64,000 nt of DNA from JALYUM01 sp036688685 (GTDB lineage Bacteria; Pseudomonadota; Gammaproteobacteria; Burkholderiales; Burkholderiaceae_D), in the NCBI RefSeq assembly GCF_036688685.1, contig NZ_JAQQPS010000006.1:186001-250000 (forward strand). The letters are read 5' to 3'. Both the position numbers and the translations under genes were made by a program. Under the pieces are notes generated by a model, which had not been told where the DNA came from, did not search any database, and was given only the letters and a program-made list of their open reading frames with translations. Positions 24,672 through 33,031 of the stretch are shown here, piece after piece. Numbering within the stretch: position 1 is the stretch's first letter; each line of letters opens with the position of its first letter.

Positions 24672-25280
24672 ATGAACAAGTCCATCCTGGCCCTCCTGAT
24701 CGCATCTTTTAGTTTGTCCGGCGCCGCCATGGCGCAGGAGTCGCCCTGGTTGGTGCGCGTGCGCGCCGTGCACATCGATCCGGCCGACAAGTCCGACCCG
24801 GTCGGCGGCGTGGGCGCCAGTGACCGCCTGCACGTGAGCGACAAATGGATCCCCGACGTCGACATCTCCTACTTCTTCACCCCGAACTGGGCGGCGGAAC
24901 TGGTCCTGACGTATCCGCAAAAGCACACCGTGACGCTGGACGGCGCCAGCATCGGCACCTTCAAGCACCTGCCGCCGACGCTGACGGCGCAGTACCACTT
25001 CCTGCCCGGCGCGAAGGTCAACCCTTACCTGGGCGCCGGCGTGAATTACACCCTGATCTCGAAAGTGCAGCTGCTCAATGGCGCAGCCCGCCTGGAACAT
25101 GACAGCCTCGGCCTGGCACTGCAGGCCGGCTTCGATGTCCGTATTGACAAGCATTGGTCGTTCAATGCCGACATCAAGAAGTTGCAGTTGCGTAGCGATG
25201 TCATGATTGGCGGCGCCCGCGCCAGCCGCGTCAAGGTCGATCCGGTGTTGTTGGGCTTTGGCTTTGGTTACGGTTTCTAA
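24672..25280 (+). CDS. ompW: OmpW-family outer-membrane protein
   Basis: 202 residues. Signal peptide to residue 22 (AMAQE), then an 8-stranded barrel pattern with WLVRVRAVHI at the start, DISYFFTPNWAAELVLTYP in the middle and a terminal aromatic GFGFGYGF, all typical of OmpW. Such proteins form small hydrophobic channels. Two FNR-type sites upstream match the known anaerobic control of ompW in E. coli, so oxygen-dependent expression is likely here too. Confidence 0.9.
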   Translation: MNKSILALLIASFSLSGAAMAQESPWLVRVRAVHIDPADKSDPVGGVGASDRLHVSDKWIPDVDISYFFTPNWAAELVLTYPQKHTVTLDGASIGTFKHLPPTLTAQYHFLPGAKVNPYLGAGVNYTLISKVQLLNGAARLEHDSLGLALQAGFDVRIDKHWSFNADIKKLQLRSDVMIGGARASRVKVDPVLLGFGFGYGF

Positions 25281-25343
25281 CATCAAAAAAGTGCGCAGCG
25301 GCAACAACTCTGGCATCATTGGTTTAAGTAAATACCAAAGCCA

Positions 25344-26009
25344 ATGGTGCCCATCATGTCCAGTCCAGAACTCTCCGCCGTCCCCACCCCTGATGAATCA
25401 GCCTCGCCGCTGCTGCAGCTAAAGCTAGCCTTCCTGCGGGGCGCGGGCTTGCGCAGTGCGGCGATGGCATCCGAGCTGACGCCGGAAACCATGGAATTAC
25501 TGGGCAAGTTGCTGGCCTCTTCGTTACAGGGGACCATCGACTTGCTGGCGCTGCGCTCCCTGGTGAAGCAGGAAGTGAATGCCGATGTGACCACCGTGTT
25601 GGTGCGCAACAACAATCCCCTCAAGTTTTTTACGGACAGCCAAACCGTCCTGACGCAGATGATGCGCAAGAAAATGCCAGGCTTCATGGAGCCGCTGGAA
25701 GCGCTGGAGGATGCCCAGAGCGACCTCCACGCGCACCAGCACGGCATGACGGCGGGCGCGCGCGCGTGCCTGGTCGCCACCCTCGAACCACTGGCCGGCG
25801 AGCAGGTCAGTGCGGTACTGCCGCCGCCCGGCTTCGCCGACAAGCTGCTGCCGCACCGGCGCGGCCTGGTGCAATGGCACGAATACCTGCGCCGCCACCG
25901 CGCCGCTGTCATCGGCATCGACGCGCAGCTGCATGGCCCCGCCTTCCTCGCAGCATACGACGCCGCCGTCGTCAAATCGTTGGCCGGCAGCCGAAAGCGC
26001 GCCGCGTGA
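25344..26009 (+). CDS. Free-standing T6SS TagH/Fha C-terminal-domain protein
   Basis: 221 residues (start 25344 or 25356). The segment FLRGAGL, ELTPETMELLGKLLASSLQG, NNPLKF and KKMPGFMEPLEALEDAQSDL matches the pattern of the C-terminal domain of T6SS-associated FHA proteins (TagH/ImpI/Fha). The phosphothreonine-binding FHA domain that normally comes first is missing, and there is no room for it: the frame begins only 64 bases after ompW. The stop overlaps the GTG of the PP2C gene by 3 bases. In known T6SS threonine-phosphorylation pathways Fha is the kinase substrate, so this protein may be the regulated effector of the kinase/phosphatase pair; that is inference. Confidence 0.75.
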   Translation: MVPIMSSPELSAVPTPDESASPLLQLKLAFLRGAGLRSAAMASELTPETMELLGKLLASSLQGTIDLLALRSLVKQEVNADVTTVLVRNNNPLKFFTDSQTVLTQMMRKKMPGFMEPLEALEDAQSDLHAHQHGMTAGARACLVATLEPLAGEQVSAVLPPPGFADKLLPHRRGLVQWHEYLRRHRAAVIGIDAQLHGPAFLAAYDAAVVKSLAGSRKRAA

Positions 26010-26785
26010 GCGGCGCGGTGCGTCTGTCGTGGGCAGAAGTCAATGATATCGGTATGCGTGCCGAAAACCAGGACGTCGTCGGGATCGCGCGCAGCGGCGC
26101 GCTGTCCTGCTTTGTGGTGGCTGACGGCACCGGCGGCCACACCGGCGGCGGCGTCGCGTCGCGGCTGGTCGTCGATGCCCTGCTGGACGCTTTTTGCAAG
26201 GCGCCCGGGTGCGACACCGATTTTCTGCTCGCCTGCGTCGACGCGGCCAGCAGCAGCGTCGCCCAAGCGCGCGGCGCCGACCCGGCCCTGGCCGATATGA
26301 GTTCCACGATGGCCGCCGTGGTGATCGACGCCGCCGCCGCGCGCGCCGTGTGGGCGCACCTGGGCGACAGCCGCGTCTACCTGTTCCGTGCCAACCTGCT
26401 GCACAGCGTGACGATCGACCACAGCATGGCGCGCCAGCTGATCAACAGCGGCTATGGCGGCGGCGGTACGGTCGACGTGCGCGACCACCCCCAGCGCCAC
26501 ATCCTGCTGGCCGCCATCGGCGCCGAAAACGAGACGCAGGCCGGCACCAGCAATGGCGCCGTGGCGCTGCAGCCGGGCGACGCCCTGCTGCTGTGCAGTG
26601 ACGGCCTGTGGGAATGGATCGCGGAAGCCCAGATGGAAACGGCGCTGTCGATCACCACCGGCGTCGAAGACTGGCTGAGGGGCATGTGCGCCCTCGCCGC
26701 CCGGGCCGCGACCGCGTCGACCAATGAACGCGACAATTTTTCTGCCTGTGCGATTCGCGTGCATGCAGTCGAGGAGCAGGCATGA
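26006..26785 (+). CDS. PP2C-family Ser/Thr phosphatase, PppA/Stp-like
   Basis: 259 residues starting at GTG 26006, which overlaps the upstream stop (GTGA). All PP2C metal-site motifs are present: GMRAENQD, VADGTGGHTGGG, VWAHLGDSRVYLF, LLCSDGLWE and NERDNFS. It should remove phosphate from Ser/Thr residues placed by the kinase encoded next; the two genes overlap by 4 bases (ATGA). This kinase/phosphatase pairing is that of PpkA/PppA in type VI secretion control. It is soluble and has no signal peptide. Confidence 0.9.
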   Translation: MSGAVRLSWAEVNDIGMRAENQDVVGIARSGALSCFVVADGTGGHTGGGVASRLVVDALLDAFCKAPGCDTDFLLACVDAASSSVAQARGADPALADMSSTMAAVVIDAAAARAVWAHLGDSRVYLFRANLLHSVTIDHSMARQLINSGYGGGGTVDVRDHPQRHILLAAIGAENETQAGTSNGAVALQPGDALLLCSDGLWEWIAEAQMETALSITTGVEDWLRGMCALAARAATASTNERDNFSACAIRVHAVEEQA

Positions 26786-28428
26786 AGACGGCAGGCACGC
26801 GACCCAACACGCACGCGCCGGATCTGGCGCACGCATCGGAAAACTGCCTGCCGATTGGCACGCGCCTGAAGGACTTCGAAATCGTCGGCGTGCTGGGCGA
26901 AGGCGGTTTCGGCATTGTCTATCTGGCGTTCGATCGCGCCCTGCGGCGCACCATCGCCATCAAGGAATTCATGCCGTCGGTGCTGGCCATGCGCGGCGCC
27001 GACGGCGCCGTCATCCCCAGGGCCGAGCGCCACAAGAACACCTTCCGCAGCGGCCTGAAAAGCTTCATCAACGAGGCGCGTCTGCTGGCGCAATTCGACC
27101 ATCCGGGGCTGGTGAAAATCCACCGCTACTGGGAACAGAACGGCACCGCCTATACGGCGATGCAGTACTACGAAGGCCGCACCATCAAGGACATCGTGTC
27201 CCACAGCCCTGAGCTGATCAACCAGGCCTGGTGCCTGAAGATGCTGGCCCAGGTGCTGCAGGCACTCGAGATACTGGGCACGATGCAGATCGTGCACCGC
27301 GACGTTTCGCCCGACAACATCATCGTGCAGGACAACGGCGAAGCAGTGCTGCTCGACTTCGGCTCGGCACGCGAAATTATCGGCGACATGACGCGTGCCG
27401 TCACCGTCATCCTCAAGCCCGGTTATGCGCCGGTCGAACAGTATGCCAACGACACCTCGCTGGAACAGGGCGCGTACACCGACATTTATGCACTGTGCGC
27501 CGTGGTCTATTTTGCGATTACGCGCAAGGCCCCGTCGAGTTCGATCGCGCGCATGGTGCAGGACCCGATGGTGCCGCTCGCGAAGCTGGCGCCAGGTGGC
27601 TACAAGCATGCCTTCCTGGCCGCCATCGACCAGGGCCTGGCGGTGCTGGCAGAAGAGCGTCCGCGTTCGATTGCCGCGTTCCGCACCCTGCTCGGCATCG
27701 CTCCCGTCGACGTGACGGCGCTGCGCCCGGCCGCCGCGACCAAGCGCTTCGCGCCGGCGCCTGCGGCTGGGGCAGCGCTTGCGCCAGGCGTGGTGACTGC
27801 GCCGCCGGTGGTAAAAAAGACCCAGCGCAAGACGCTGATCGTGCCGAAAACGTCGCCGTTTGCCCCGGAAGTGGTGCTCACGCCGACCCGTTCGCACAAG
27901 CTGGCGCGCCTGGGCGCGCTGGTCGGCACCCTGGCGGCGGTATTGGCCTGTGCGCTGGCGTTCGAGTGGCAAGCGCGGCGCCAGGACGAAGCCATCAAGC
28001 TGGCCGCCTCCGCGCCGCGCCGCACGGTGGTGTCGGCCAAGCAGTTGCTCGAGACCGAAGAGATTTTGCCGGTCACGGCTGCGACGATGGCCATGGCAGT
28101 GCCGACGCCGCCAGAGCCTGCCGCAGCGCCAGCAGTGCCTGACGCCGTACCGGCAGAGACCGTGGTCGCGCAAAACGCAGCGGCGCCGGACCCCGTGCCG
28201 GCTGTCGTGATGGTGCCGGTGACGTTGGCCGTCAAACCGTGGGGCACGGTGTTCATCGATGGCCGCGAGCGCGGCGCGAGTCCGCCGCTCAAGCGTCTGA
28301 TGTTGCCGCCCGGTCCGCACGAGATCCGCATCGTCAATCCGGTGTACCCGGCCTACACGACCAGCATCATCGTCAAGAAAAATGGCCCGGCCAGCGTCGA
28401 ACACGATTTTGGCCCGGCGCCGCAATAA
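26782..28428 (+). CDS. Membrane Ser/Thr protein kinase with PEGA-like periplasmic tail (PpkA-like)
   Basis: 548 residues. Kinase domain about 28-310: glycine loop GEGGFGIVY, ATP-binding Lys in IAIKEFMP, catalytic loop HRDVSPDN (S replaces the usual K), DFGSARE, and APVEQY. A Pro/Ala linker leads to one membrane helix near residue 375-395 (LGALVGTLAAVLACALAF), then a long Ala/Pro stretch and a C-terminal PEGA-like domain (VTLAVKPWGTVFIDGRERG). The cytoplasmic kinase with a periplasmic sensor tail is the PpkA arrangement. Ser for Lys in the catalytic loop occurs in some bacterial kinases of this type, so activity is not excluded. Confidence 0.9.
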   Translation: MKTAGTRPNTHAPDLAHASENCLPIGTRLKDFEIVGVLGEGGFGIVYLAFDRALRRTIAIKEFMPSVLAMRGADGAVIPRAERHKNTFRSGLKSFINEARLLAQFDHPGLVKIHRYWEQNGTAYTAMQYYEGRTIKDIVSHSPELINQAWCLKMLAQVLQALEILGTMQIVHRDVSPDNIIVQDNGEAVLLDFGSAREIIGDMTRAVTVILKPGYAPVEQYANDTSLEQGAYTDIYALCAVVYFAITRKAPSSSIARMVQDPMVPLAKLAPGGYKHAFLAAIDQGLAVLAEERPRSIAAFRTLLGIAPVDVTALRPAAATKRFAPAPAAGAALAPGVVTAPPVVKKTQRKTLIVPKTSPFAPEVVLTPTRSHKLARLGALVGTLAAVLACALAFEWQARRQDEAIKLAASAPRRTVVSAKQLLETEEILPVTAATMAMAVPTPPEPAAAPAVPDAVPAETVVAQNAAAPDPVPAVVMVPVTLAVKPWGTVFIDGRERGASPPLKRLMLPPGPHEIRIVNPVYPAYTTSIIVKKNGPASVEHDFGPAPQ

Positions 28429-28442
28429 ACACTGGAATTTTG

Positions 28443-28889
28443 ATGAAACAACCCCTTCTCATCGCACTGTGCGTGGCCCTGTCGGCATGCGCCGACACCA
28501 AGCCCGGCGCGCCGAAAGCGGCGCCGCCGCGTGTTGCGGTCGCCGTTGCCAAACCGGCGCCTGCGCCCGACACGATGGCGCCGGCGATCCTGCCTGCAGC
28601 GCCGGTGTCGGTGCTGGCAGAAGGCATCGCACTATATGAAAAGGGCGATTACAACGGGGCCGTCAAGAAGCTGGCTGTGGCCAATGTGGCGACTGCACCG
28701 AAGGCGACGCAGTTGAGCGCGCTGAAGTACACGGCGTTCAGCTACTGCCTGACATCGCGCCAGGCGCTGTGCCGGCAGCAGTTCGAAAAAGCCCTCAAAA
28801 TCGATGCGAGCTTTGACCTGGAGCCGGGCGAAAAGGGGCATCCGATGTGGTGGCCAGCGTGGCTCAAGGCGAAGAAGGGCAAGGTCTGA
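28443..28889 (+). CDS. TssQ-family T6SS-associated lipoprotein
   Basis: 148 residues. A lipoprotein signal ends in the lipobox LSAC (Cys about residue 17), followed by a Pro/Ala linker and a TPR-like helical domain (ALYEKGDYNGAVKKL, ALKYTAFSYCLTSRQALCRQ, FEKALKIDASFDLEPGEKGH). This pattern matches TssQ-family T6SS-associated lipoproteins. It starts 14 bases after the kinase stop, completing a four-gene operon. The lipoprotein would sit in the periplasm, on the inner or outer membrane, where it could contact the kinase's PEGA-like tail; that contact is inference. Confidence 0.8.
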   Translation: MKQPLLIALCVALSACADTKPGAPKAAPPRVAVAVAKPAPAPDTMAPAILPAAPVSVLAEGIALYEKGDYNGAVKKLAVANVATAPKATQLSALKYTAFSYCLTSRQALCRQQFEKALKIDASFDLEPGEKGHPMWWPAWLKAKKGKV

Positions 28890-28973
28890 GCGGCGCTGCG
28901 GCCTGAGCGCGGGGTGGATGCTGGCGTAGCCGGCTGCACGCATACCGCGCCAGGGCACGCTGTTGAATATATC

Positions 28974-29014
28974 AATAGAATTGTATGGATTAACTAATTC
29001 CATACAATTCTATT
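28974..29014. terminator. AT-rich 15-bp perfect hairpin, likely bidirectional terminator
   Basis: AATAGAATTGTATGG (28974-28988) and CCATACAATTCTATT (29000-29014) are exact inverted copies with an 11-base loop, followed by a T-rich run on the plus strand. It lies between the convergent tssQ-like and kdgK genes. The AT-rich stem is unlike the GC-rich terminators elsewhere in the window, so an imported or regulatory palindrome is an alternative. Confidence 0.55.
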
Positions 29015-29176
29015 TTTATTTATGCGCCATCGCCGTTCGGTTGCCTGCGCCGCGGCCGCCTTTTCGATGATGGCGAACGCCATCACATTCCTGACCAGCA
29101 TGTCTTCGTCGCGCGCATCGAGCGGGATGCGCGCGACGAAGGTGCCCGAGCGCCGATCAATGATCGTGTCGCGAAA
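28997..29176 (-). other. Open, protein-like frame in line with kdgK beyond its stop
   Basis: Directly after the TAG of the kinase gene the same minus-strand frame stays open for 60 codons to a TAG at 28994-28996. It reads like real protein (RSGTFVARIPLDARDEDM, then VMAFAIIEKAAAAQ). It has no good start codon or ribosome site, so it is more likely a remnant of a lost gene or fused tail than a functional gene. No family was recognised. Confidence 0.25.
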
Positions 29177-30115
29177 CTAGACGAAACCCGCGCCGGGCAT
29201 GGCAGACAGGGGGATGATCGCGCCGCGCTGGCCGATCACGGCGCCGGCCAGGCGATGCCCCGCCGCTGCCGCCAGCGCGCCACTGGCGCCCGCGATGCGC
29301 GCGGCCAGGTAGGCGGCGCCAAACGAGTCGCCGGCAGCCGTCGTGTCGACCACGTGGGCCACCACAGGCGCGGGCACCACGTCGAGGCGTTCGTCGGCCC
29401 AGACCAGGCACGGCGCGGCGCCGCACTTGATGACCACCTCGGCCAGGCCCAGCGCGCGCGTGCGCGCCAGGACCGCCTCGGCATCGCATGCGCCATACAG
29501 CGCCACTTCGTCGTCGAGGGTGAGCAAGGCGATGCTGGTGAGCGCCAGCACCTGGCCGTACGCCGCGCGCGCCGCCTCGACGCTTTCCCACAGCCGCGCG
29601 CGGTAGTTATTGTCGAACACGACCTTCCCGCCAGCGGCGCGGCACTGCGCCAGCGCCGCCAGCAGCAGCGCGCGGTCGTCAGGGGACAAGATCGCCAGGC
29701 TGATGCCCGACAGGTACACCATCGGTGCGCCGGCCAACTGGCGCAGTACGGTATCGGCGCCGGGTGCGCGCAGCCAGTGGCGCGCGGCCGAATCGTTGCG
29801 CCAGTAGTGAAACCGGCGCTCGCCGGCGGCGTCCGTTTCGATCAGGTACATGCCGGGCAGCTTGTCGGGCAAGCGCTGCACCATGGCCGTATCGATGCCC
29901 TCACCGTCCCAGGCATCGCACATCTGGTCCGACATGCCATCGACGCCGAGGCCCGTCACGTAAGCCACGCGCCCGGGTCCGAGCAGGCGCGCCAGGTACA
30001 GCGCCGCGTTAAGCGTGTCGCCGCCGAAGCGGTAATCCAGCGTGGCCGGGCGCTCGACCGGGCGCTGTAGCTCGATCATGCACTCGCCGACCACGCAGAC
30101 CGTTGCTGCTTCCAT
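29177..30115 (-). CDS. kdgK: PfkB-family sugar kinase, 2-dehydro-3-deoxygluconokinase type
   Basis: 312 residues. Ribokinase/PfkB fold with the N-terminal GECMIEL, the FGGDTLNAALYLARLLG sugar-binding motif, YWRNDSAA, and the C-terminal signature DTTAAGDSFGAAYLA with the catalytic Asp. The GECM(I)E opening and the YWR segment favour KDG kinase, which phosphorylates 2-keto-3-deoxygluconate from pectin/galacturonate breakdown. A broken GH28 pectinase lies just upstream on the same strand, which supports the pathway. The rest of the pathway is not in the window. Confidence 0.82.
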   Translation of the reverse strand: MEAATVCVVGECMIELQRPVERPATLDYRFGGDTLNAALYLARLLGPGRVAYVTGLGVDGMSDQMCDAWDGEGIDTAMVQRLPDKLPGMYLIETDAAGERRFHYWRNDSAARHWLRAPGADTVLRQLAGAPMVYLSGISLAILSPDDRALLLAALAQCRAAGGKVVFDNNYRARLWESVEAARAAYGQVLALTSIALLTLDDEVALYGACDAEAVLARTRALGLAEVVIKCGAAPCLVWADERLDVVPAPVVAHVVDTTAAGDSFGAAYLAARIAGASGALAAAAGHRLAGAVIGQRGAIIPLSAMPGAGFV

Positions 30116-30219
30116 TCAAACACTCCTCGTAAATCATCCACACGCCTGGCATGCCCGCGTCCGCCCCGCGGGCGCGGGCCGGTGCCTTCATGGTAGCGCA
30201 GGTCAGCGCAGCGTTGGTA

Positions 30220-30500
30220 CTGCCCGCCTCAGGTCGAGCCGAAAAGATTCGACACGCCGGAGCTGACGTTGCTGTTGTCGAGCCCATGGTACGCACGTTT
30301 TCCAGCGTGATGTCATGGAAGATCGGGAACAGGGAACCTGCCGTCGGCAAGGTCTTGGTGCCGTAGAAGGTCGTGAACAGCAGCGCGTTGCGGGCGGGAA
30401 TAGCCCACGCGCCTGGCCTGGGCCGCCATCGGCGATGCAGTGAAACGTGGGCCGTCGGGCGACGGATATTGCCAACGTCAAACTCGCGAGGATCGGCAAG
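30220..30500 (-). pseudogene. Remnant of a GH28 polygalacturonase (C-terminal part)
   Basis: On the minus strand one frame reads ALLFTTFYGTKTLPTAGS followed by FPIFHDITLENVRTMG, a typical strand repeat of the GH28 right-handed beta-helix. The continuation SNVSSGVSNLFGST then a stop occurs in another frame, showing a frameshift near 30285. No N-terminal part is found upstream. It therefore looks like the 3' scrap of a pectinase gene that once preceded kdgK. Boundaries are approximate. Confidence 0.5.
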
Positions 30501-30586
30501 GCTTTCAATCATCGTCACGGCATCCGCTGCAAAAATTGACCCTGATCGTTTTGTTCGTTATTCTCAGAATACGTGAGGGTAAGTTG

Positions 30587-31138
30587 ATGAAAAATAAACT
30601 AGCTGCATTCATCGTTTCTGCAACTGCGTGCTCAGCGATTGCGCAAACCGACAACAAGCTGACGCCATTCGGCTTTGAGATCGGCAAACCGCTGGATTTG
30701 CCGGTTTGCCAGTACACCACCGCTGACAAAATTGTGGGAATTCAACAGTACACCTGCCTCGAACCAGCGAGTCAATCTTCGCACAACCGCATCCTTGTGC
30801 ATTTCGGACTCAAAGAAGTACCGCCAATCGTCAAGGGGCTCTCCATCACTGTGCAGTTGGTCGACGACAATCTCGAATCGTTGGAGTTTGCAACGCCGGG
30901 ACTCGGAAGCCAGGAAAAGCTCCTTCGTATTTTTACTGAGAAATATGGCGTCGCAACGAGATTGACAAAACAGAATTTGCAGGACGCTGAAGGCGTCAAG
31001 TACGAGACATTCACTGCAATCTGGGATCTGCCAAGTCTGTATGTGGAATACAGGCCTTCAAACGGGAACGTTAAGGAGGGATTTGCGCGCATCGAAACCC
31101 AACACGCCCGACAAATTCGCATTGACGCTCAGAAATAG
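30587..31138 (+). CDS. Secreted protein of unknown function
   Basis: 183 residues. Signal peptide of about 19 residues (SATACSAIAQ), then a soluble domain beginning LTPFGFEIGKPLDLPVC with two Cys and ending ARQIRIDAQK. The GEGxP-like FGFEIGKPL opening recalls periplasmic proteins of unknown function in proteobacteria, but no family could be assigned. The gene is visibly less GC-rich than its neighbours, in line with recent acquisition. The ATG at 30587 has GAGGGT upstream. Confidence 0.7.
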   Translation: MKNKLAAFIVSATACSAIAQTDNKLTPFGFEIGKPLDLPVCQYTTADKIVGIQQYTCLEPASQSSHNRILVHFGLKEVPPIVKGLSITVQLVDDNLESLEFATPGLGSQEKLLRIFTEKYGVATRLTKQNLQDAEGVKYETFTAIWDLPSLYVEYRPSNGNVKEGFARIETQHARQIRIDAQK

Positions 31139-31988
31139 TTTGCTCGAAAAATCTGAGACAAGCCATCGTCCGAAATACATTCACGTAACTCGCCGCCCGC
31201 TGGGACCGGTACACCAACTGTGTGCATAACAGCGTTGATGCTCAGCCTCCAACCGCACCACAAACGCGCCTTTTAATGCTGGCGCATGTGCACGGTGCCG
31301 CCGGTAACTGAGGAAGGCTTTGACGGTAGTGGCGCCTGATCGCGGCCGTATGTACCGTGACGGATATGCCGCAATAGGGAGGTATCTTCCCACTGACTGC
31401 AGCCACCGGTTCGGACTTGACTACCGTAAGCCTGCTAGAACGAAAAACTTTGCTGAGCGAGGAACGACAATGTCTAGAGAAAATAGTTCAAAAATGTCGG
31501 ATCGTCAGACCTGACCCCGGCTACGCAAAGTAGCCAAAACCGCTGGAACCCGCATGGATGCTACGTCTTACTGGCCTGCCCAACAGGAATCGAACCTGTG
31601 ACCCTCAACTTAGAAGTGTTGCCGTCTTCAAGCGGGGTAGGTCCGAAGTGCAGCGCATCATGGGCGCTTGCAGGCACGCAACCGGACGCTCTGTGGACGT
31701 TCTCGTGGCGCGTGAGGCGGCCCTGGTCGGCAGGACCGCAAGAAAAGGAGAATTCTTTTTATTGCTGCATTGCAACATAAGTCACTCGTGACTTATCAGC
31801 GTCACTCGGGCGCAAAAAGCCGATGTCTTAGGATAGGCGAACCATGCGGATGGGGCGCTAATCATCGGCTTCGAGTGTTTTGGAGGCAATCCTTATAGAG
31901 CCTGCAATCGGGGTGCGGCTCAACTATCTTGGCCGTTGAAGCGATGGCTAGGCGGACTAGGGCACCCGAATTAAATAAGCGTAGATTG
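31139..31988. other. 850-base stretch without a convincing gene
   Basis: Short frames cross both strands but none has a ribosome site, family signature or consistent codon use. The only recognisable item is the tRNA-Arg 3' fragment at 31572-31616. Together with the GH28 remnant and the atypical secreted-protein gene this looks like the scar of past insertion and decay. Confidence 0.5.
31572..31616 (-). other. 3' half of a tRNA-Arg(UCU)-like gene (possible attachment-site remnant)
   Basis: On the minus strand the sequence from the anticodon loop CTTCTAA through a perfect T-arm (ACAGG-TTCGATT-CCTGT) to TGGGCAGGCCA matches the 3' half of a tRNA with anticodon UCU. The 5' half is absent: the bases before the anticodon do not form the D-arm or an acceptor partner. 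Such 3' tRNA fragments are left by integrating elements that use tRNA genes as attachment sites. It is not a functional tRNA. Confidence 0.55.
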
Positions 31989-32843
31989 TCAAGAGAATAA
32001 AAGCTCGCCCTGCCTTCCGTCGTTATCATCCTCTTCATGCGAAGGTGCTACGTGGCGCTCATCGGCATCAAAATGAAACGGTGGTAAGGCGCCGCTAGTT
32101 CTCCAGGCGCTATTAATCGTTGCCCTCGCTGGCGTCAATTCAGGCAGAAGGTTTGACGTAACGTGGCGCACGATGTCGTAGCACTCGCAAACGTGTTCTA
32201 GCAGGCCCGTGCGACTGTGGATCTCTACATGGCCGCGTCGCCAGCTGATGAGGCCCAGTTGCTGCAACCACCGGGCGGCATCAGTAACTCCCTCTCGGCG
32301 TACACCGATGATAGCCCCGATCTCTTCCTGCGTGACGACCATCTCGTTCGAAGACGAGCGGTCCAGCATCTGTAGAAGGTAGCGGCACAGCCGTTGCTTA
32401 GTCGTATGATGGGTGTTGCAAGCCGCTAGCTGTGAAACCTGTATCAGGCGCGCCTGCGTGTAGCGCAACAGAAGCCGCAGCAAAGGACCCTTGCGATAAA
32501 ACTCTTCCATAAGGCGCGCAGAGCTGAGCCGGTAGGCGTAGCCGGCCGACTGGACCGCAGCGCGGCCGACCGAGCGCCCGCCGCCCATAAACAGCGACAC
32601 GCCGAGCATGCCCTCGTTGCCGATGCGTGAAATTTCAGAGGTACCGCCGTCTTCGAGCAAGTAATCGATTGAGATAGTTGCAGTGACGGGAAAGTACGCG
32701 TACACCATCTTTCCATCGGCCTGATAAAGCACGTCGTGGTGTGCGAGCGAAATTAGTTCCAAGAAGGGGGTCAAGCGATGAAACTCGGCGCGGGCCAGTT
32801 CTGCAAGTAGGCGATTTTTTAATGGATGAAGAGGGTTGAGCAT
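31989..32843 (-). CDS. Crp/Fnr-family transcriptional regulator
   Basis: 284 residues. N-terminal cyclic-nucleotide-binding-like beta-roll (FLELISLAHHDVLYQADG, YFPVTATISIDYLLEDG), a long dimer helix, and a C-terminal winged helix with VVTQEEIGAIIGVRREGVTDA. There is no N-terminal Cys cluster for an iron-sulfur centre, so it is not a true FNR. A 50-residue polar tail extends past the usual end. ATG 32843 has AGGAG seven bases upstream; an in-frame ATG at 32879 does not. Target genes are unknown; it stands alone in the decayed region. Confidence 0.85.
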   Translation of the reverse strand: MLNPLHPLKNRLLAELARAEFHRLTPFLELISLAHHDVLYQADGKMVYAYFPVTATISIDYLLEDGGTSEISRIGNEGMLGVSLFMGGGRSVGRAAVQSAGYAYRLSSARLMEEFYRKGPLLRLLLRYTQARLIQVSQLAACNTHHTTKQRLCRYLLQMLDRSSSNEMVVTQEEIGAIIGVRREGVTDAARWLQQLGLISWRRGHVEIHSRTGLLEHVCECYDIVRHVTSNLLPELTPARATINSAWRTSGALPPFHFDADERHVAPSHEEDDNDGRQGELLFS

Positions 32844-33031
32844 GGGGAAGCTCCTGTTTATGACTAGCGCATACCGCAAGGGGGTCCACTATGTTCCCGA
32901 AATGCTCGTAAGTCTATGTTATTGCTCCCTTTTTTTACATCCACAATCATACGGTTCACATTGTTTCTGTGTGGAGACACACAAAGGAGATTTCATGCAA
33001 GTATGACAACCAAGGAATTGAAACGAAGCCG

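Noticed and set aside
26452..28425. 657-codon frame antisense to the PP2C and kinase genes
   Set aside because: Arg/His-rich mirror frame with no domain signature; the sense strand has complete phosphatase and kinase motifs.
31558..31791. Short frame across the tRNA-Arg fragment
   Set aside because: It reads through a non-coding tRNA remnant and lacks a ribosome site; the peptide NRNRTCDPQL is the usual translation artefact of tRNA genes.
31989..32843. True FNR oxygen sensor acting on the ompW sites
   Set aside because: No N-terminal cysteine cluster for a 4Fe-4S centre; only a generic Crp/Fnr-family regulator can be claimed.
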